Assembly: GCF_030271165.1 (NCBI RefSeq) | Contig: NZ_JASSZH010000009.1 | Coordinates: 1 to 64,000 of the forward strand | Origin: Psychromicrobium xiongbiense | GTDB taxonomy: Bacteria; Actinomycetota; Actinomycetes; Actinomycetales; Micrococcaceae | DNA length: 64,000 nt | Reading direction: 5' to 3' | In this document: positions 18,278 through 27,381 of the stretch, one piece after another | Layout of the letters: every line of letters starts with the position of its first letter | How positions within the stretch are numbered: the stretch's first letter is position 1 | Notes under the pieces: generated by a model | The model's input: only the letters and a program-made list of their open reading frames with translations | What the model was told of the DNA's origin: nothing | The model's database searches: none | Made by a program: the position numbers and the translations under genes

Positions 18278-19315
18278 TCAGGCCGGCGGCTCCTCGTCCT
18301 CCGGCACAGCGGGGGCCACATGTCCACGGGTCTGGGTGGTGGCGACTGCATCGCGGGCAGCCCGGCGGAGCTTGCGGTCAGAGACCTGCCGCTCCCCCAC
18401 GCCATCGGGCGTCCAGGCACGAAGGTCTTCTTCGCTGAACTCGCCCTTAACCCGCTTCTTGCGGCTCAGTGGCTCTGTCCCCTCGGCGAGGCGCCGGGTG
18501 ACCAGCAGGAAACCGGTGTGACCGACCATCCGATGTTCGGGACGAACCGCGAGCCCTTCCAGATGCCAGCCGCGCACCATGGACTCCCAGGCGTCGGGCT
18601 CGGTGAACCGGCCATCGGCACGGATCGCCTCGGCGGTGCGCGAAAGCTGCGTCACGGTGGCGACATAGTTAATCCAGACCCCACCTGGGGTCAGGACGGT
18701 GGCCACTGCGTCCAGGCACTCCCAGGGTGCCAGCATGTCCAGAACCACCCGATCCACGCTTCCGGGTTCCTCCGCCCTGACCACCTCGTCCTGGAAGTCG
18801 CCCAGGGAAATGCGCCAGGCTGGGTGGGGTCCGCCGAAGATGGTTTCCACATTCCCCTTGGCGATCGCGGCGAATTCCTCGCGACGTTCAAAGGAATGCA
18901 GGTAGCCTGCATCGCCCACAGCGCGCAGTAGCGAAATCGACAACGCACCGGATCCGACGCCGGCCTCCACCACCCGCGCACCCGGGAAGATATCCGCCAT
19001 GGTCACAATCTGCCCGGCATCCTTGGGGTACACCACGGCGGCACCGCGCGGCATCGAGAGCACAAAGTCGCTCAGCAATGGCCGTAGCACCTGGTACTGC
19101 TGGCCGGTGGTATTGGTCACCGTGGACCCTTCAGCACGCCCCACGATTTCCGAGTGGTTCAGGAATCCCTTGTGGGTGTGAAAGGCCGCCCCTTCGGTCA
19201 GGGTGATCGTGTTCATCCGGCCGCGCTCATCGGTCAGCTGGACCCGCTCTCCGAGGCGGAAAGGCCCTCGTCGGGCATCAGCGCCATGGGGGGTCTGAAC
19301 TTCAGTCACGGACAC
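18278..19315 (-). CDS. trmI: tRNA (adenine-58-N1)-methyltransferase TrmI
   Basis: A 345-residue Rossmann-fold methyltransferase. The SAM motif is VVEAGVGSGALSISLLRAVG near residue 115, preceded by the family's HSEIVGR and YPKDAGQI. VLDMLAPWECLD is motif IV. The C-terminal 60 residues are a charged tail longer than in many TrmI proteins. It methylates N1 of adenine 58 in the T-loop of tRNA. It lies upstream of arc on the same strand, as in Mycobacterium, and 62 bases after the site-2 protease. The start is a GTG before VTEVQTP. Confidence 0.92.
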   Translation of the reverse strand: MSVTEVQTPHGADARRGPFRLGERVQLTDERGRMNTITLTEGAAFHTHKGFLNHSEIVGRAEGSTVTNTTGQQYQVLRPLLSDFVLSMPRGAAVVYPKDAGQIVTMADIFPGARVVEAGVGSGALSISLLRAVGDAGYLHSFERREEFAAIAKGNVETIFGGPHPAWRISLGDFQDEVVRAEEPGSVDRVVLDMLAPWECLDAVATVLTPGGVWINYVATVTQLSRTAEAIRADGRFTEPDAWESMVRGWHLEGLAVRPEHRMVGHTGFLLVTRRLAEGTEPLSRKKRVKGEFSEEDLRAWTPDGVGERQVSDRKLRRAARDAVATTQTRGHVAPAVPEDEEPPA

Positions 19316-19377
19316 ACTCTTTCGTTGTTTGCACGGTCTTGCGGTGATTTGAGGGGGCTGAGGAGGACGGACGGCGC

Positions 19378-20577
19378 TCAGCCGGTGCGTAGCGGTTTAC
19401 CGGTGATGGCGGCCACCACAACCTGCTGCCGCAGCAGGCCGGTCACCGTCCCAGCCTCGTTCACCACGGCGTAGTCGCTGCCTGCCAGTTGCGCCAGATA
19501 CTGAACGAGCTCCTGCCCGGAGGCGGTCTCCGGGACGCAACCGCCCTCCGGCAGTGGGTGAGCCACCGCGGTCGCCGGGGTGGAGCCGGCCACGTTCAGC
19601 GGCACAGCCGCAAGGGCCAGCGGATCGACCAGATAAGCGGGCCTGCCATCGGCCAGACACAACACCACACTCAGCTCAGGATGCGCGGACAGCATCGACA
19701 TGACCTGGCTGACACTGGCTGATTCGCTCAGCCCCACGGCCGGACCGCTCAGTCGCCCGGCGCTGATCTGAGGCAGGCGGAGACGCATCCGGGCCGTAGT
19801 GATGGCCTGGCTGGCACCGAGCCAGAGGAACCCTGCGATGAAGAGGGCGAAAAGGGCGGACTGGAGATTGACGTTGCCGTTGAGCAACAACGGAACCACC
19901 AGCGTCATGATCACCAGCACGACCACCACGACGCGACCGGCCCAGCCCGCCGCCACCGTGCCCTTCTCCTGACTGCCGGTGATTCGCCAGACAATCGATT
20001 CCACGAGCCGTCCACCGTCGAGGGGCAGCCCGGGCAGAACGTTAAAAACACCGATCAGGAAATTGGCCCAGGTGAAAATATTGGCCAGGGCGGAGGCCAG
20101 TTCACCGTTCATCGACCCGCCGCTGGGCAGCGTCAGCACCAGAAGCCACCCTGCTGCGGCCAGCACAAAATTCGCCGCCGGCCCGGCTAGTGCCACCACC
20201 AGAGACCGCCAGGGCGTCGCCGTGAAATTCTCGAACTGGGTGTGCCCGCCCCAGAGGTTGAGCACAATCTTCTGGGTGGGCCAATGGAAGATCCGGGCCA
20301 TCAGGGCGTGAGCCAGCTCATGGATCAGGACTGAGAACAGCAGCAGGAGCGCGTAGACGAAGGCGATGAAATACGCCCAGGCACCCAGACGCTGGAAATT
20401 GAACTGGATGACCGGTCCGAAGACGATCACGGTAAAAGCAGCAATCAGGAACCACGAATAGGCCAGAACAATCGGGATTCCTGCAATCCTCCCCAGGGGG
20501 ATCCCTTCACGGCGTACTGAGGAAGCCACAGGTGGCTTCGACCCCGGCCGCCCGGACACCGGGCGTTCAGTGCTCAT
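19378..20577 (-). CDS. Site-2 protease family intramembrane metalloprotease
   Basis: A 399-residue polytopic membrane protein of the M50 site-2 protease family. HELAH (residues about 87-91) gives the zinc-binding HExxH, and NVLPGLPLDGGR supplies the third ligand Asp. There is no PDZ domain; about 130 C-terminal residues after the last helix resemble a divergent CBS-pair region, as in group III site-2 proteases. Such enzymes cleave transmembrane substrates, often anti-sigma factors. The ATG overlaps the stop of the HAD gene by 4 bases (ATGA). The substrate is unknown. Confidence 0.9.
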   Translation of the reverse strand: MSTERPVSGRPGSKPPVASSVRREGIPLGRIAGIPIVLAYSWFLIAAFTVIVFGPVIQFNFQRLGAWAYFIAFVYALLLLFSVLIHELAHALMARIFHWPTQKIVLNLWGGHTQFENFTATPWRSLVVALAGPAANFVLAAAGWLLVLTLPSGGSMNGELASALANIFTWANFLIGVFNVLPGLPLDGGRLVESIVWRITGSQEKGTVAAGWAGRVVVVVLVIMTLVVPLLLNGNVNLQSALFALFIAGFLWLGASQAITTARMRLRLPQISAGRLSGPAVGLSESASVSQVMSMLSAHPELSVVLCLADGRPAYLVDPLALAAVPLNVAGSTPATAVAHPLPEGGCVPETASGQELVQYLAQLAGSDYAVVNEAGTVTGLLRQQVVVAAITGKPLRTG

Positions 20578-21356
20578 CCGGCGTACCAGTTCCGGTGAGC
20601 ATCCAGCAGGTCCGGTGCGCCACGGCCAGCCAGGGTATCCCAGGTCAGACGCCCGGGATCATCGGGCAACGGCACAGCATGCGGAATTCCCACGGTGAGC
20701 AGCCCGGCGGCAAGGGCCGAGGTCACCCCGGGCACCGAGTCCTCCAGGGCGATGCAGTCTTCGACCGTCAGCGCGGGGCCAGCAGCATTGAGCAGCTCGA
20801 CGGCGCGCAGATAGGGCTCCGGATGAGGTTTCCCGTTCTCCACCTGGTCCCCGGTCACCACCACTTCAAAGGTTCCACTCGGCAGCATCTCAATAATTTC
20901 CCGGGCCAGCGGACCTTCACTCATCGTCACCAGAGCGCAGCGCACCCCCTGCTGACGCAGCTCGTCCAGCAGTTCCTTGGCTCCAGGGCGCCAAGGCAGC
21001 TTCTGACGGATCCGTTCGACCACCTGGTTCGTCAACGCGTCAATGATCTCGCGGCGTTCCAGATCGACGCCGGCCTCCTGCAGCACGCCGGCGGAAAACC
21101 ACAACGACTGACCGACCAGGCCGAGCGCCTGCTCGTGACTCCACTGACCGCCATACTGGGCGATCAGTTCCGTCTCAGCGGCGATCCAGTAGGGCTCGGT
21201 GTCCACCAGAGTGCCGTCCATATCCCAGAGGGCTGCCTTGAGCTGGATGTCGAGTTCGGCCGGCTCTGCAAAGCTCCTCGCCTCAGATGCCTCCACCGTG
21301 GTCACCGGGGACCCGGATAACACCCATCCGGCTGATTCACCCGCAGAAATACCCAT
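20574..21356 (-). CDS. HAD-superfamily hydrolase (beta-phosphoglucomutase-like)
   Basis: A 260-residue HAD phosphatase. The nucleophile motif DMDGTLVDTE starts near residue 45; TMSEGP (motif II) and KPHPEPYL (motif III) follow, then EDSVPGV (motif IV). The 35-residue lead before motif I is somewhat long. A TAGCAT hexamer six bases before the ATG at 21356 suggests leaderless transcription from that codon. It is translationally coupled to the protease downstream. The substrate is a small phosphorylated metabolite by family, not identified. Confidence 0.88.
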   Translation of the reverse strand: MGISAGESAGWVLSGSPVTTVEASEARSFAEPAELDIQLKAALWDMDGTLVDTEPYWIAAETELIAQYGGQWSHEQALGLVGQSLWFSAGVLQEAGVDLERREIIDALTNQVVERIRQKLPWRPGAKELLDELRQQGVRCALVTMSEGPLAREIIEMLPSGTFEVVVTGDQVENGKPHPEPYLRAVELLNAAGPALTVEDCIALEDSVPGVTSALAAGLLTVGIPHAVPLPDDPGRLTWDTLAGRGAPDLLDAHRNWYAG

Positions 21357-21362
21357 AGCACC

Positions 21363-21368
21363 ATGCTA
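21363..21368 (-). promoter_or_regulatory. Leaderless -10 box (TAGCAT) of the HAD gene
   Basis: TAGCAT, six bases, then ATG, on the minus strand. It faces the equally leaderless promoter of the PAC2 gene across the same intergenic space. Confidence 0.5.
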
Positions 21369-21481
21369 CCGGCAGGCCCTGAGGCCCGGCTCCGGGCCCT
21401 GACCTCTATGCTCTCGGCGAATCCCGCACCGTAATCGCGGAACTTCACCCATATCCCGCCGCCATGGGCGGAACATCGTCG

Positions 21482-21487
21482 TAGGGT
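21482..21487 (+). promoter_or_regulatory. Leaderless -10 box (TAGGGT) of the PAC2 gene
   Basis: TAGGGT, six bases, then ATG at 21494. No Shine-Dalgarno sequence precedes the ATG. Confidence 0.5.
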
Positions 21488-21493
21488 GGATCA

Positions 21494-22366
21494 ATGATCA
21501 GGTTTGACCACGACGCCGAGCCGGGGCAGCTGCTTCCGGCCACCACCCGGCGGATCACCGTGATGCTGGCAGCCTTCGAGGGATGGAACGATGCCGGGGA
21601 TGCCGCCAGCGACGCCCTCAAGGTTCTGGACGGGCTCTGGGGTGCGGAGCCCCTGGCCACCCTCGAGTCCGACGAATACTACGATTTCCAGTTCACCCGG
21701 CCAGCCGTCCGGCGTGAGGAATCAGGGCGGCGCAGGATCCAGTGGCCGACCACCCGGCTCACCAAAGCCTCGGTGGGGGAACTAGATGTGATCTTCGTCC
21801 ACGGCATCGAGCCCTCCTACCGCTGGCGGGCGTTCACGGAGGAGCTTCTGGAGCACGCTGTCGATCTCTCGGTGGACTGCCTGGTGCTGGTGGGTGCACT
21901 GCTGGCCGATGTACCGCACAGCCGCCCTATCCCAGTCACGCTCTCCAGCGAGGATGCAGCGATCCGGGCACGGTTGGATCTTGAGGCGCCGCTCTATGAA
22001 GGACCCACTGGCATTCTGGGAGTCCTCTCCGAGGCTGCGGAGGATGCACAACTGGCCTCACTGTCGCTCTGGGCAGCCGTGCCTCACTATGTGGCACAGT
22101 CCCCCTCGCCCAAGGCGCAGCTGGCCATCGTGCACAAGCTGGAGGAGTTGCTCAGGTCCCCGGTCAATCCTGGCGAGCTCGTAGAAGATGCCCAGGCCTG
22201 GGAGCGCGGGGTGGATGAGCTGGCCACCGAGGACCCTGAGGTCGCCCAGTACGTCCGGCAGCTGGAGGAGGCCAAGGACACGGCAGATCTGCCCGAGGCT
22301 ACCGGTGAGTCGATTGCCCGCGAGTTTGAACGCTATCTGCGCCGTCGTGGCAAGGATCTGCCCTGA
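21494..22366 (+). CDS. PAC2-family (proteasome assembly chaperone-like) protein
   Basis: A 290-residue protein of the PAC2 family. The family core starts with MLAAFEGWNDAGDAASDAL and continues with DVIFVHGIEPSYRWRAF, ADVPHSRPIPV and WAAVPHYV. The name comes from eukaryotic proteasome assembly chaperones; the bacterial role is unproven. A close relative is encoded near mpa in Mycobacterium, so linkage to the Pup-proteasome neighbourhood is conserved. The C-terminal 70 residues are acidic and helical. It is divergent from the HAD-protease pair and convergent with mshC. Confidence 0.87.
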   Translation: MIRFDHDAEPGQLLPATTRRITVMLAAFEGWNDAGDAASDALKVLDGLWGAEPLATLESDEYYDFQFTRPAVRREESGRRRIQWPTTRLTKASVGELDVIFVHGIEPSYRWRAFTEELLEHAVDLSVDCLVLVGALLADVPHSRPIPVTLSSEDAAIRARLDLEAPLYEGPTGILGVLSEAAEDAQLASLSLWAAVPHYVAQSPSPKAQLAIVHKLEELLRSPVNPGELVEDAQAWERGVDELATEDPEVAQYVRQLEEAKDTADLPEATGESIAREFERYLRRRGKDLP

Positions 22367-22405
22367 GCCTGGGCAGAGGAGCTGAGCCCCCGAAAAGGAC
22401 CGGCC

Positions 22406-23668
22406 TCAGTGCTGAATGAGTCTGATCCCCAGCAGTGATTCGAGAGCGTCACTGACCAGGGCGGCATCACGTGGGCTTCCCTGCCCCGGCTGGGCCGTGG
22501 CTGCCCAAAGATCCACGGCGGCCAGCGCCTCAGGGGCGTCCAGATCCATGCTCAGCGCCGCTCGCAGCTTCCCCAGCAAGGCAGCACCAGAGCCTTCAGC
22601 CGCACCGGCAAGGCCATCCCGCCAGCGCTCCAGACGATGCTCCGCCGAGGCGAGCACCTGATCCGACCAGCTCCAGTCACTGCGATAGTGATGGGCCAGG
22701 ATGGCCAGCCGGATCGCCATCGGGTCCACGCCCTCGGCCCGGAGCCGGGAGACGAACACCAGATTTCCCCGGGACTTGGACATCTTTTCACCCTGATAGG
22801 CCACCATGCCGCCATGCGCATAGTGGGTGGCGAGCGGCCGGTGGTCCAGCGCCCAGGCATGACCGGCGCCCATTTCATGATGCGGGAACACCAGATCGGA
22901 GCCGCCGCCCTGCACCGTGAAGGGGGCGGGCAGGAACTTGCGGGCGATGACGGTACATTCAATGTGCCAGCCGGGACGGCCTGCCCCCAGGCTGGCACCG
23001 GGCCAGGAGGGCTCCCCGGGACGCTCAACCTGCCAAAGCAGTGGGTCCAGGGGGTGGCGCTTGCCCGGACGGTCGGGATCTCCCCCACGCTCAGCGAAGA
23101 GCGGCATCATCTCCGCCTCGGTGAGCCTGCTGACCTGGCCCAGATACCAGGCTTCGGGGTCCGTACTGTCTGCTCCGGCAGCTACCGTATCGAAGTACAC
23201 ATCTCCGCCATCGACGGTATAGGCCTGGCCTGTTGCGACCAGCCGTTCCACGGCCGGAACAATCCAGTCAATGGCCTCCACCGCACCCACATAGTGGCTC
23301 GGCGGCAGGACGTTCAGCGCCTCCATGTCCGTGCGGAACAAGGCGATCTGCTCGCTGGCCAGCTCCCGCCAGTCCACGCCATCGCGCTCGGCCCGCTCCA
23401 GCAGTGGGTCGTCGACGTCGGTGACGTTCTGAACGTAATCGACCTCCAGACCGGCGTCCCGCCAGAGGCGGCCCAGCAGGTCGAAGGCCAGGTACGTGGA
23501 GGCGTGGCCGATATGGGTGGCGTCATAGGGGGTGATGCCGCAGACGTACAGACTGCGCCGACCGCTGAGCTCCACGGGCTGGATCTGCCCGCTAGAACTG
23601 TCAAAGAGGTGCAGCGAGGAGAGCGTGCCGGGCAGTTGTGGGCGCGGCGGAGTGGACCAGGATTTCAC
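22406..23668 (-). CDS. mshC: Mycothiol ligase MshC
   Basis: A 420-residue class I cysteinyl-tRNA synthetase-like enzyme. It ligates cysteine to glucosaminyl-inositol in mycothiol synthesis, the main actinobacterial thiol. The zinc and HIGH-type motif read [14 protein letters not shown] near residue 43; KMSKSRGN provides the KMSKS loop. The C-terminal tRNA-binding domains of CysS are absent, which with the length and ITPYDATH points to MshC. The start is a GTG (KSWSTPP) with GAAAG upstream. The stop converges with the PAC2 gene. Confidence 0.95.
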   Translation of the reverse strand: MKSWSTPPRPQLPGTLSSLHLFDSSSGQIQPVELSGRRSLYVCGITPYDATHIGHASTYLAFDLLGRLWRDAGLEVDYVQNVTDVDDPLLERAERDGVDWRELASEQIALFRTDMEALNVLPPSHYVGAVEAIDWIVPAVERLVATGQAYTVDGGDVYFDTVAAGADSTDPEAWYLGQVSRLTEAEMMPLFAERGGDPDRPGKRHPLDPLLWQVERPGEPSWPGASLGAGRPGWHIECTVIARKFLPAPFTVQGGGSDLVFPHHEMGAGHAWALDHRPLATHYAHGGMVAYQGEKMSKSRGNLVFVSRLRAEGVDPMAIRLAILAHHYRSDWSWSDQVLASAEHRLERWRDGLAGAAEGSGAALLGKLRAALSMDLDAPEALAAVDLWAATAQPGQGSPRDAALVSDALESLLGIRLIQH

Positions 23669-23705
23669 GTCAGATCTTTCGGCTGGGTGCTCGGGCGATG
23701 GGGGC

Positions 23706-24545
23706 TCAGGCGCTCGCGGTGATCACACCGAAGCCAAGAAGGACAAAGACCACCAGACCCAGGCTGATCCGGTACCAGACAAAGGGGCGGTAGCTGTTGT
23801 GGGATATGAACTTCAGGAACCAGCCGATGATCAGATAGCCGACCACAAAGGCGACCACGGTAGCCAGAAGGGTCTCGCCAGCGCCGAAAGGGCCTTGCTC
23901 ACCAACATGTTTGACGAAGACCTTGAACAACTCATAGAAACCACTGCCGATGACGGCGGGAATGGCCAGAAGGAAGGAATAGCGGGCGGCCGCCTCGCGG
24001 GTGTATCCCATCGCCAGCCCGGCCGTGATGGTGCCGCCCGAGCGGGACACCCCGGGGATCAGGGCCAGGCATTGCGCCAGGCCGTAGATCACGCCCTGCT
24101 TGACGGTCAACTGGTCCAGGGTCCGTCGGTGTTTGCCCAGCGCATCGGCCACGGCCAGGATCACGCCAAAGACGATGAGCGTGGTGGCTACGATCCACAG
24201 ATTGCGCAACGCCCCTTCAATCTGTTTCTGGAAGAGCAGCCCGATCAGGATGATCGGCAGTGACCCGATGATCACCAGCCAGCCCATTCGGGCGTCGGGG
24301 TCGGTGCGCGGAATCTTTCCGGTCAGCGACAGTGCCCAGTGCTTGATGATCCGGACGATGTCCCGCCAGAAGAAGACCACCACGGCTGCTTCGGTGCCCA
24401 GCTGGCTCACGGCGGTGAAGGCTGCGCCAGGATCCGGCAGGCCGATCAGTTTGCCCACGATGAAGAGGTGGGCGCTGGAGGAGATGGGGAGGAATTCGGT
24501 GAGGCCTTGGATGAGTCCTAAGAAGGCAGCTTCTAACCAGTTCAC
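23706..24545 (-). CDS. uppP: Undecaprenyl-diphosphatase UppP
   Basis: A 279-residue polytopic membrane protein of the BacA/UppP family, which recycles undecaprenyl pyrophosphate for peptidoglycan synthesis and confers some bacitracin tolerance. The signature [14 protein letters not shown] (residues 14-27) and the second motif [10 protein letters not shown] (near 164) are intact, so the catalytic Glu, Ser and Arg are present. The start is GTG (NWLEAAFLG) with TAAGGT seven bases upstream, indicating leaderless transcription. It is upstream of mshC on the same strand, as in Mycobacterium. Confidence 0.96.
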   Translation of the reverse strand: MNWLEAAFLGLIQGLTEFLPISSSAHLFIVGKLIGLPDPGAAFTAVSQLGTEAAVVVFFWRDIVRIIKHWALSLTGKIPRTDPDARMGWLVIIGSLPIILIGLLFQKQIEGALRNLWIVATTLIVFGVILAVADALGKHRRTLDQLTVKQGVIYGLAQCLALIPGVSRSGGTITAGLAMGYTREAAARYSFLLAIPAVIGSGFYELFKVFVKHVGEQGPFGAGETLLATVVAFVVGYLIIGWFLKFISHNSYRPFVWYRISLGLVVFVLLGFGVITASA

Positions 24546-24552
24546 GTAATAG

Positions 24553-24558
24553 ACCTTA
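24553..24558 (-). promoter_or_regulatory. Leaderless -10 box (TAAGGT) of uppP
   Basis: TAAGGT, seven bases, then GTG on the minus strand; no Shine-Dalgarno sequence. Confidence 0.5.
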
Positions 24559-24646
24559 TGTCATCCCGGCACCGGCGCACCGCAGCGAATCCCCGTGACC
24601 GTCCGGGTCTGTCTCCGGAAGGGAGGTCGGCCGGTGACTTGCACAG

Positions 24647-24652
24647 TAAACT
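24647..24652 (+). promoter_or_regulatory. Leaderless -10 box (TAAACT) of the aldo/keto reductase gene
   Basis: TAAACT, six bases, then ATG at 24659. No ribosome site is visible before the ATG. Confidence 0.5.
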
Positions 24653-24658
24653 GCACCC

Positions 24659-25591
24659 ATGCAGCAGCGACACCTAGGCCTCAGTGGCCTGCGTCTTTCC
24701 GTCCTGAGTCTGGGCACCATGACCTGGGGCACCACCACCGAGGATGATCAGTGCCGGGATATCGCCCTCGAGTATCTAGCTGCCGGAGGAACCGTCATCG
24801 ACACGGCCGCCAGCTATGGCGAGGGGCGTAGCGAGGAAATCATTGGGGAGCTGCTCACCGACGTCATCCCGCGCGATGAGGTGGTCCTGGTCTCCAAGGC
24901 CGGCATCTCGCGGCGCGATGGCGTGCGCCGGGTGGACTGCTCCCGCACCGCACTGCTGAATGCCCTGGATAGCTCGCTGAGGCGCCTGGGCGTTGATCAT
25001 CTGGATCTGTGGTTTGCCCATACCTGGGATGCGCAGGTGCCTCTGGAGGAGACGCTCTCGGCGCTCGACGACGCCGTCACCTCCGGCCGGGTGCGCTATG
25101 CCGGGGTGTCCAATTACGCTGGCTGGCAGTCCGCCAAGGCGGCTCAGCTCACTCATCGCCCACTGGTTGCCGCGCAGGTGGAGTACTCGCTGCTGCAGCG
25201 GTCGGTGGAGGCAGAGATCATCCCCGCTGCGCTCGATGCCGGACTGGGGCTGATGTGCTGGGGCCCTCTGGGTCGCGGAGTGCTCACCGGAAAATATCGC
25301 GGGCAGGTACCTGCTGATTCCCGTGCCGCCTCGGAGCGGTGGAGCGATTATGTGAACCCCTATCTGGCCCGCAAGGCCAGCAGGACCACGGAAGCGGTGG
25401 CGACGGCAGCCAAGGGACTGGACCGGTCACCACTTGACCTGGCGCTGAGCTGGCTGCTCCAGCGCCCCGCGGTCACCAGTGCCGTCATCGGCCCGCGAAC
25501 TGTTGATCAGCTCCGCGCGGCCCTGGCCGCAGGCCTTGATCCACTACCAGAGCAGATCGTCGCGGTACTGGACGAGGTTTCAGCAGGCTGA
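24659..25591 (+). CDS. Aldo/keto reductase
   Basis: A 310-residue NADPH-dependent oxidoreductase with the aldo/keto reductase barrel. The catalytic tetrad is readable: Asp48, Tyr53, Lys80 and His121 (VIDTAASYG, LVSKAG, LWFAHTWD). GPRTVDQLR near the end is the cofactor phosphate-binding motif. It resembles the group that includes potassium-channel beta-like and YajO-like reductases. The physiological carbonyl substrate is unknown. It stands alone between divergent uppP and a convergent acidic protein gene. Confidence 0.93.
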   Translation: MQQRHLGLSGLRLSVLSLGTMTWGTTTEDDQCRDIALEYLAAGGTVIDTAASYGEGRSEEIIGELLTDVIPRDEVVLVSKAGISRRDGVRRVDCSRTALLNALDSSLRRLGVDHLDLWFAHTWDAQVPLEETLSALDDAVTSGRVRYAGVSNYAGWQSAKAAQLTHRPLVAAQVEYSLLQRSVEAEIIPAALDAGLGLMCWGPLGRGVLTGKYRGQVPADSRAASERWSDYVNPYLARKASRTTEAVATAAKGLDRSPLDLALSWLLQRPAVTSAVIGPRTVDQLRAALAAGLDPLPEQIVAVLDEVSAG

Positions 25592-25619
25592 CCGCGGCGC
25601 CCTCGACGGAGCGGCCCGG

Positions 25620-25934
25620 TCAGGCATTTCGGACAGAGTCTGACGCGTCCTCGTCCGCCTCGTCATCCTCATCGTCGTCCGCATTCTCGTCATCTTCGTC
25701 ATCGAGGTCGTCGTCATCATCCTCGGCGGACTCTTCGTCATAGATGACCAAAGGTGTCACCTCGCCGTGGCCTTCGTAGAGGGCCTCTTCATAGACGTCA
25801 AAAGCGTCTGCGATCGCCAGATACGCCGCCTCCACGGCAGGATCGTCCTCCCCTCTCCGGGACATGGCGGCGGCCAGGTGTTCCTCGAGGGCGGTGGTCA
25901 ACGCAACAAGTGCGACGCGCGCATCTATGCTCAT
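25620..25934 (-). CDS. Small protein with long acidic C-terminal tail, unknown function
   Basis: A 104-residue protein. Residues 1-65 are helical (VALVALTTALEEHLAAAMSRR, FDVYEEALYEGHG) and about 35 residues at the end are almost entirely Asp/Glu with a few Ala/Ser. The frame is open much further upstream, but that part is antisense to the DUF5703 gene. The ATG at 25934 is chosen because TAACGT lies seven bases before it and because it leaves a 39-base divergent intergenic space. Acidic tails of this sort occur on nucleic-acid mimics and chaperone-like proteins, but no function can be assigned. Confidence 0.75.
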   Translation of the reverse strand: MSIDARVALVALTTALEEHLAAAMSRRGEDDPAVEAAYLAIADAFDVYEEALYEGHGEVTPLVIYDEESAEDDDDDLDDEDDENADDDEDDEADEDASDSVRNA

Positions 25935-25941
25935 AGTTACG

Positions 25942-25947
25942 ACGTTA
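25942..25947 (-). promoter_or_regulatory. Leaderless -10 box (TAACGT) of the acidic-tail gene
   Basis: TAACGT, seven bases, then ATG on the minus strand, within the short divergent space shared with the DUF5703 gene. Confidence 0.4.
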
Positions 25948-25973
25948 GCCCAGTAGTACGGAAATGGGGACAG

Positions 25974-26219
25974 ATGCGAGAAGATTTTCGTTCGCGGATA
26001 CCCGAAGGCGCCGTCCGTCGGGATCGTGACCTGACGGGCCAGTATGAGTACCTTGTGCTCCATGTCAGCGCACGGGAGAGCACTCAGGAAGCCCGACAGC
26101 GCCTCACCGAGCATGCAGAATACGGAAAATGGGAGCTCCAACGCAGCCGACTCTATGTGGGCGGCTCGCGTCAGTTCTGGCTCCGGCGGCGGGTACTGCG
26201 CGTCGAACGCACGGCATAG
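25974..26219 (+). CDS. DUF5703-type small conserved protein
   Basis: An 81-residue basic protein. QYEYLVLHVSARESTQEAR, then LTEHAEYGKWELQRSRLY and RQFWLRRRVLRVERT, is the pattern I associate with the actinobacterial family DUF5703, which has no known function. The frame extends upstream without similarity; the ATG at 25974 has GGGGA just before it and leaves the divergent gene intact. A small alpha/beta domain with a basic C-terminus is likely. The family name is from memory of the pattern; the function is unknown. Confidence 0.75.
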   Translation: MREDFRSRIPEGAVRRDRDLTGQYEYLVLHVSARESTQEARQRLTEHAEYGKWELQRSRLYVGGSRQFWLRRRVLRVERTA

Positions 26220-26235
26220 CTCTATCGCCTCAGCC

Positions 26236-27369
26236 TTACTCCACCGGACCCAGCCAGGCCGAAGCGATCGTGGCGAGTGCCGAGTCCTCGCTCGAGGGGT
26301 GGAACTGGCCCGCGAGCACATCACGGTAGAGCCTGCTCAGCTCGTTCCCCCGGGCATACCCGGCACCGCCCACCAGCCCGACCGCGCGTTGGACGACGTC
26401 CTGCGCTGCTTCGGTGGCGCGCACCTTGAGCCCTACCAGCCGCGGGAACCACTGGGCGCCCCAGTCCGCCTGGTCGTCCACGGCCTGGGCCACCGCGTCC
26501 AGCTGGGGGTAGATGCCGTCCATGGTCAGGGCTGCTCGGGCGAATTTGGCGCGAATCACGGGATCTGCGGAGTAGGGGGCATCGTTTTTGAGCGAATGAC
26601 GCCGTTGCACCGCCTGCGCGGCAAGCTCCACCGCACGCTCGCCGATGCCGGCGTAGACCGAGGCGAGCAGCGTCTCAAAGCAGGCGAAGATCGCAAAGAT
26701 CAGCGGGTCCGGATTCGGCCCCACGGGAAGTTTGCGGATGATGCGCTCCGGTGGCACTTCGGCGCCGTCCAGCCGGGTGCTCTGCGACTGGGAGGCCCGC
26801 ATGCCCAGAGTGTCCCAGTCGTCGTCGATCCGGTAGCCGGGCTGGTCACGGTGAATGAACCCGTGGACGAGTTGCGGCGCTCCGCCTGCCGCCACCGCGC
26901 TGGCGTCCTTGCCGAAGATGCCCAGCCTGGTCCAGGCGGGCGAAAGCGACGTGAAGATTTTCTGACCGGTGAACCGGTATCCCCCGTCGTCCTGGGGCTC
27001 CGCGACCGTGGTTGAATCGAAAAGCATCGAGTCATTGCCCGGTTCGGAGATGCCGAATCCGAAAATCTCGCCGGCCGCCGCCTCGTCCAGGACGAAGCGC
27101 AGCGAGTCATCGCCGCGGGCTGACAGCAGGGAGGCGACGCCCGTCCAGACCAGGTGCATGTTCACTGCCAGGGCGGTGGCTGGCGCCGCCGTAGCCAGCT
27201 GGCGCTGTGCCCGGGCCACGGAGCGCAACGTGGCACTGGGCTGCGCGAACTGACGCAGGTACCCAATCTCGCGCAGATCCTCGAGATCTTCGGTGAAGAA
27301 GGCGTTCCGTTCGTCGTAGTCCGCTGCCCGTGATCGGAGACGCGCAAGCAGATCCTGGCTCAGTTCCAC
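26236..27369 (-). CDS. Acyl-CoA dehydrogenase family flavoprotein
   Basis: A 377-residue protein with the acyl-CoA dehydrogenase fold: helical N-terminus, beta-domain motifs ISEPGNDS and FTGQKIFTSL, and a C-terminal helical bundle with VGLVGGAGYARGNELSRLYRDV. FAD-binding is expected. The substrate-base Glu is not obvious, so it may be a dehydrogenase of small or branched acyl groups, or one of the fold's flavin monooxygenase relatives. It ends 16 bases from the convergent DUF5703 gene and follows the M20 peptidase by 12 bases on the same strand, so those two may be cotranscribed. Confidence 0.85.
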   Translation of the reverse strand: MELSQDLLARLRSRAADYDERNAFFTEDLEDLREIGYLRQFAQPSATLRSVARAQRQLATAAPATALAVNMHLVWTGVASLLSARGDDSLRFVLDEAAAGEIFGFGISEPGNDSMLFDSTTVAEPQDDGGYRFTGQKIFTSLSPAWTRLGIFGKDASAVAAGGAPQLVHGFIHRDQPGYRIDDDWDTLGMRASQSQSTRLDGAEVPPERIIRKLPVGPNPDPLIFAIFACFETLLASVYAGIGERAVELAAQAVQRRHSLKNDAPYSADPVIRAKFARAALTMDGIYPQLDAVAQAVDDQADWGAQWFPRLVGLKVRATEAAQDVVQRAVGLVGGAGYARGNELSRLYRDVLAGQFHPSSEDSALATIASAWLGPVE

Positions 27370-27381
27370 TATCGGTGCCGG

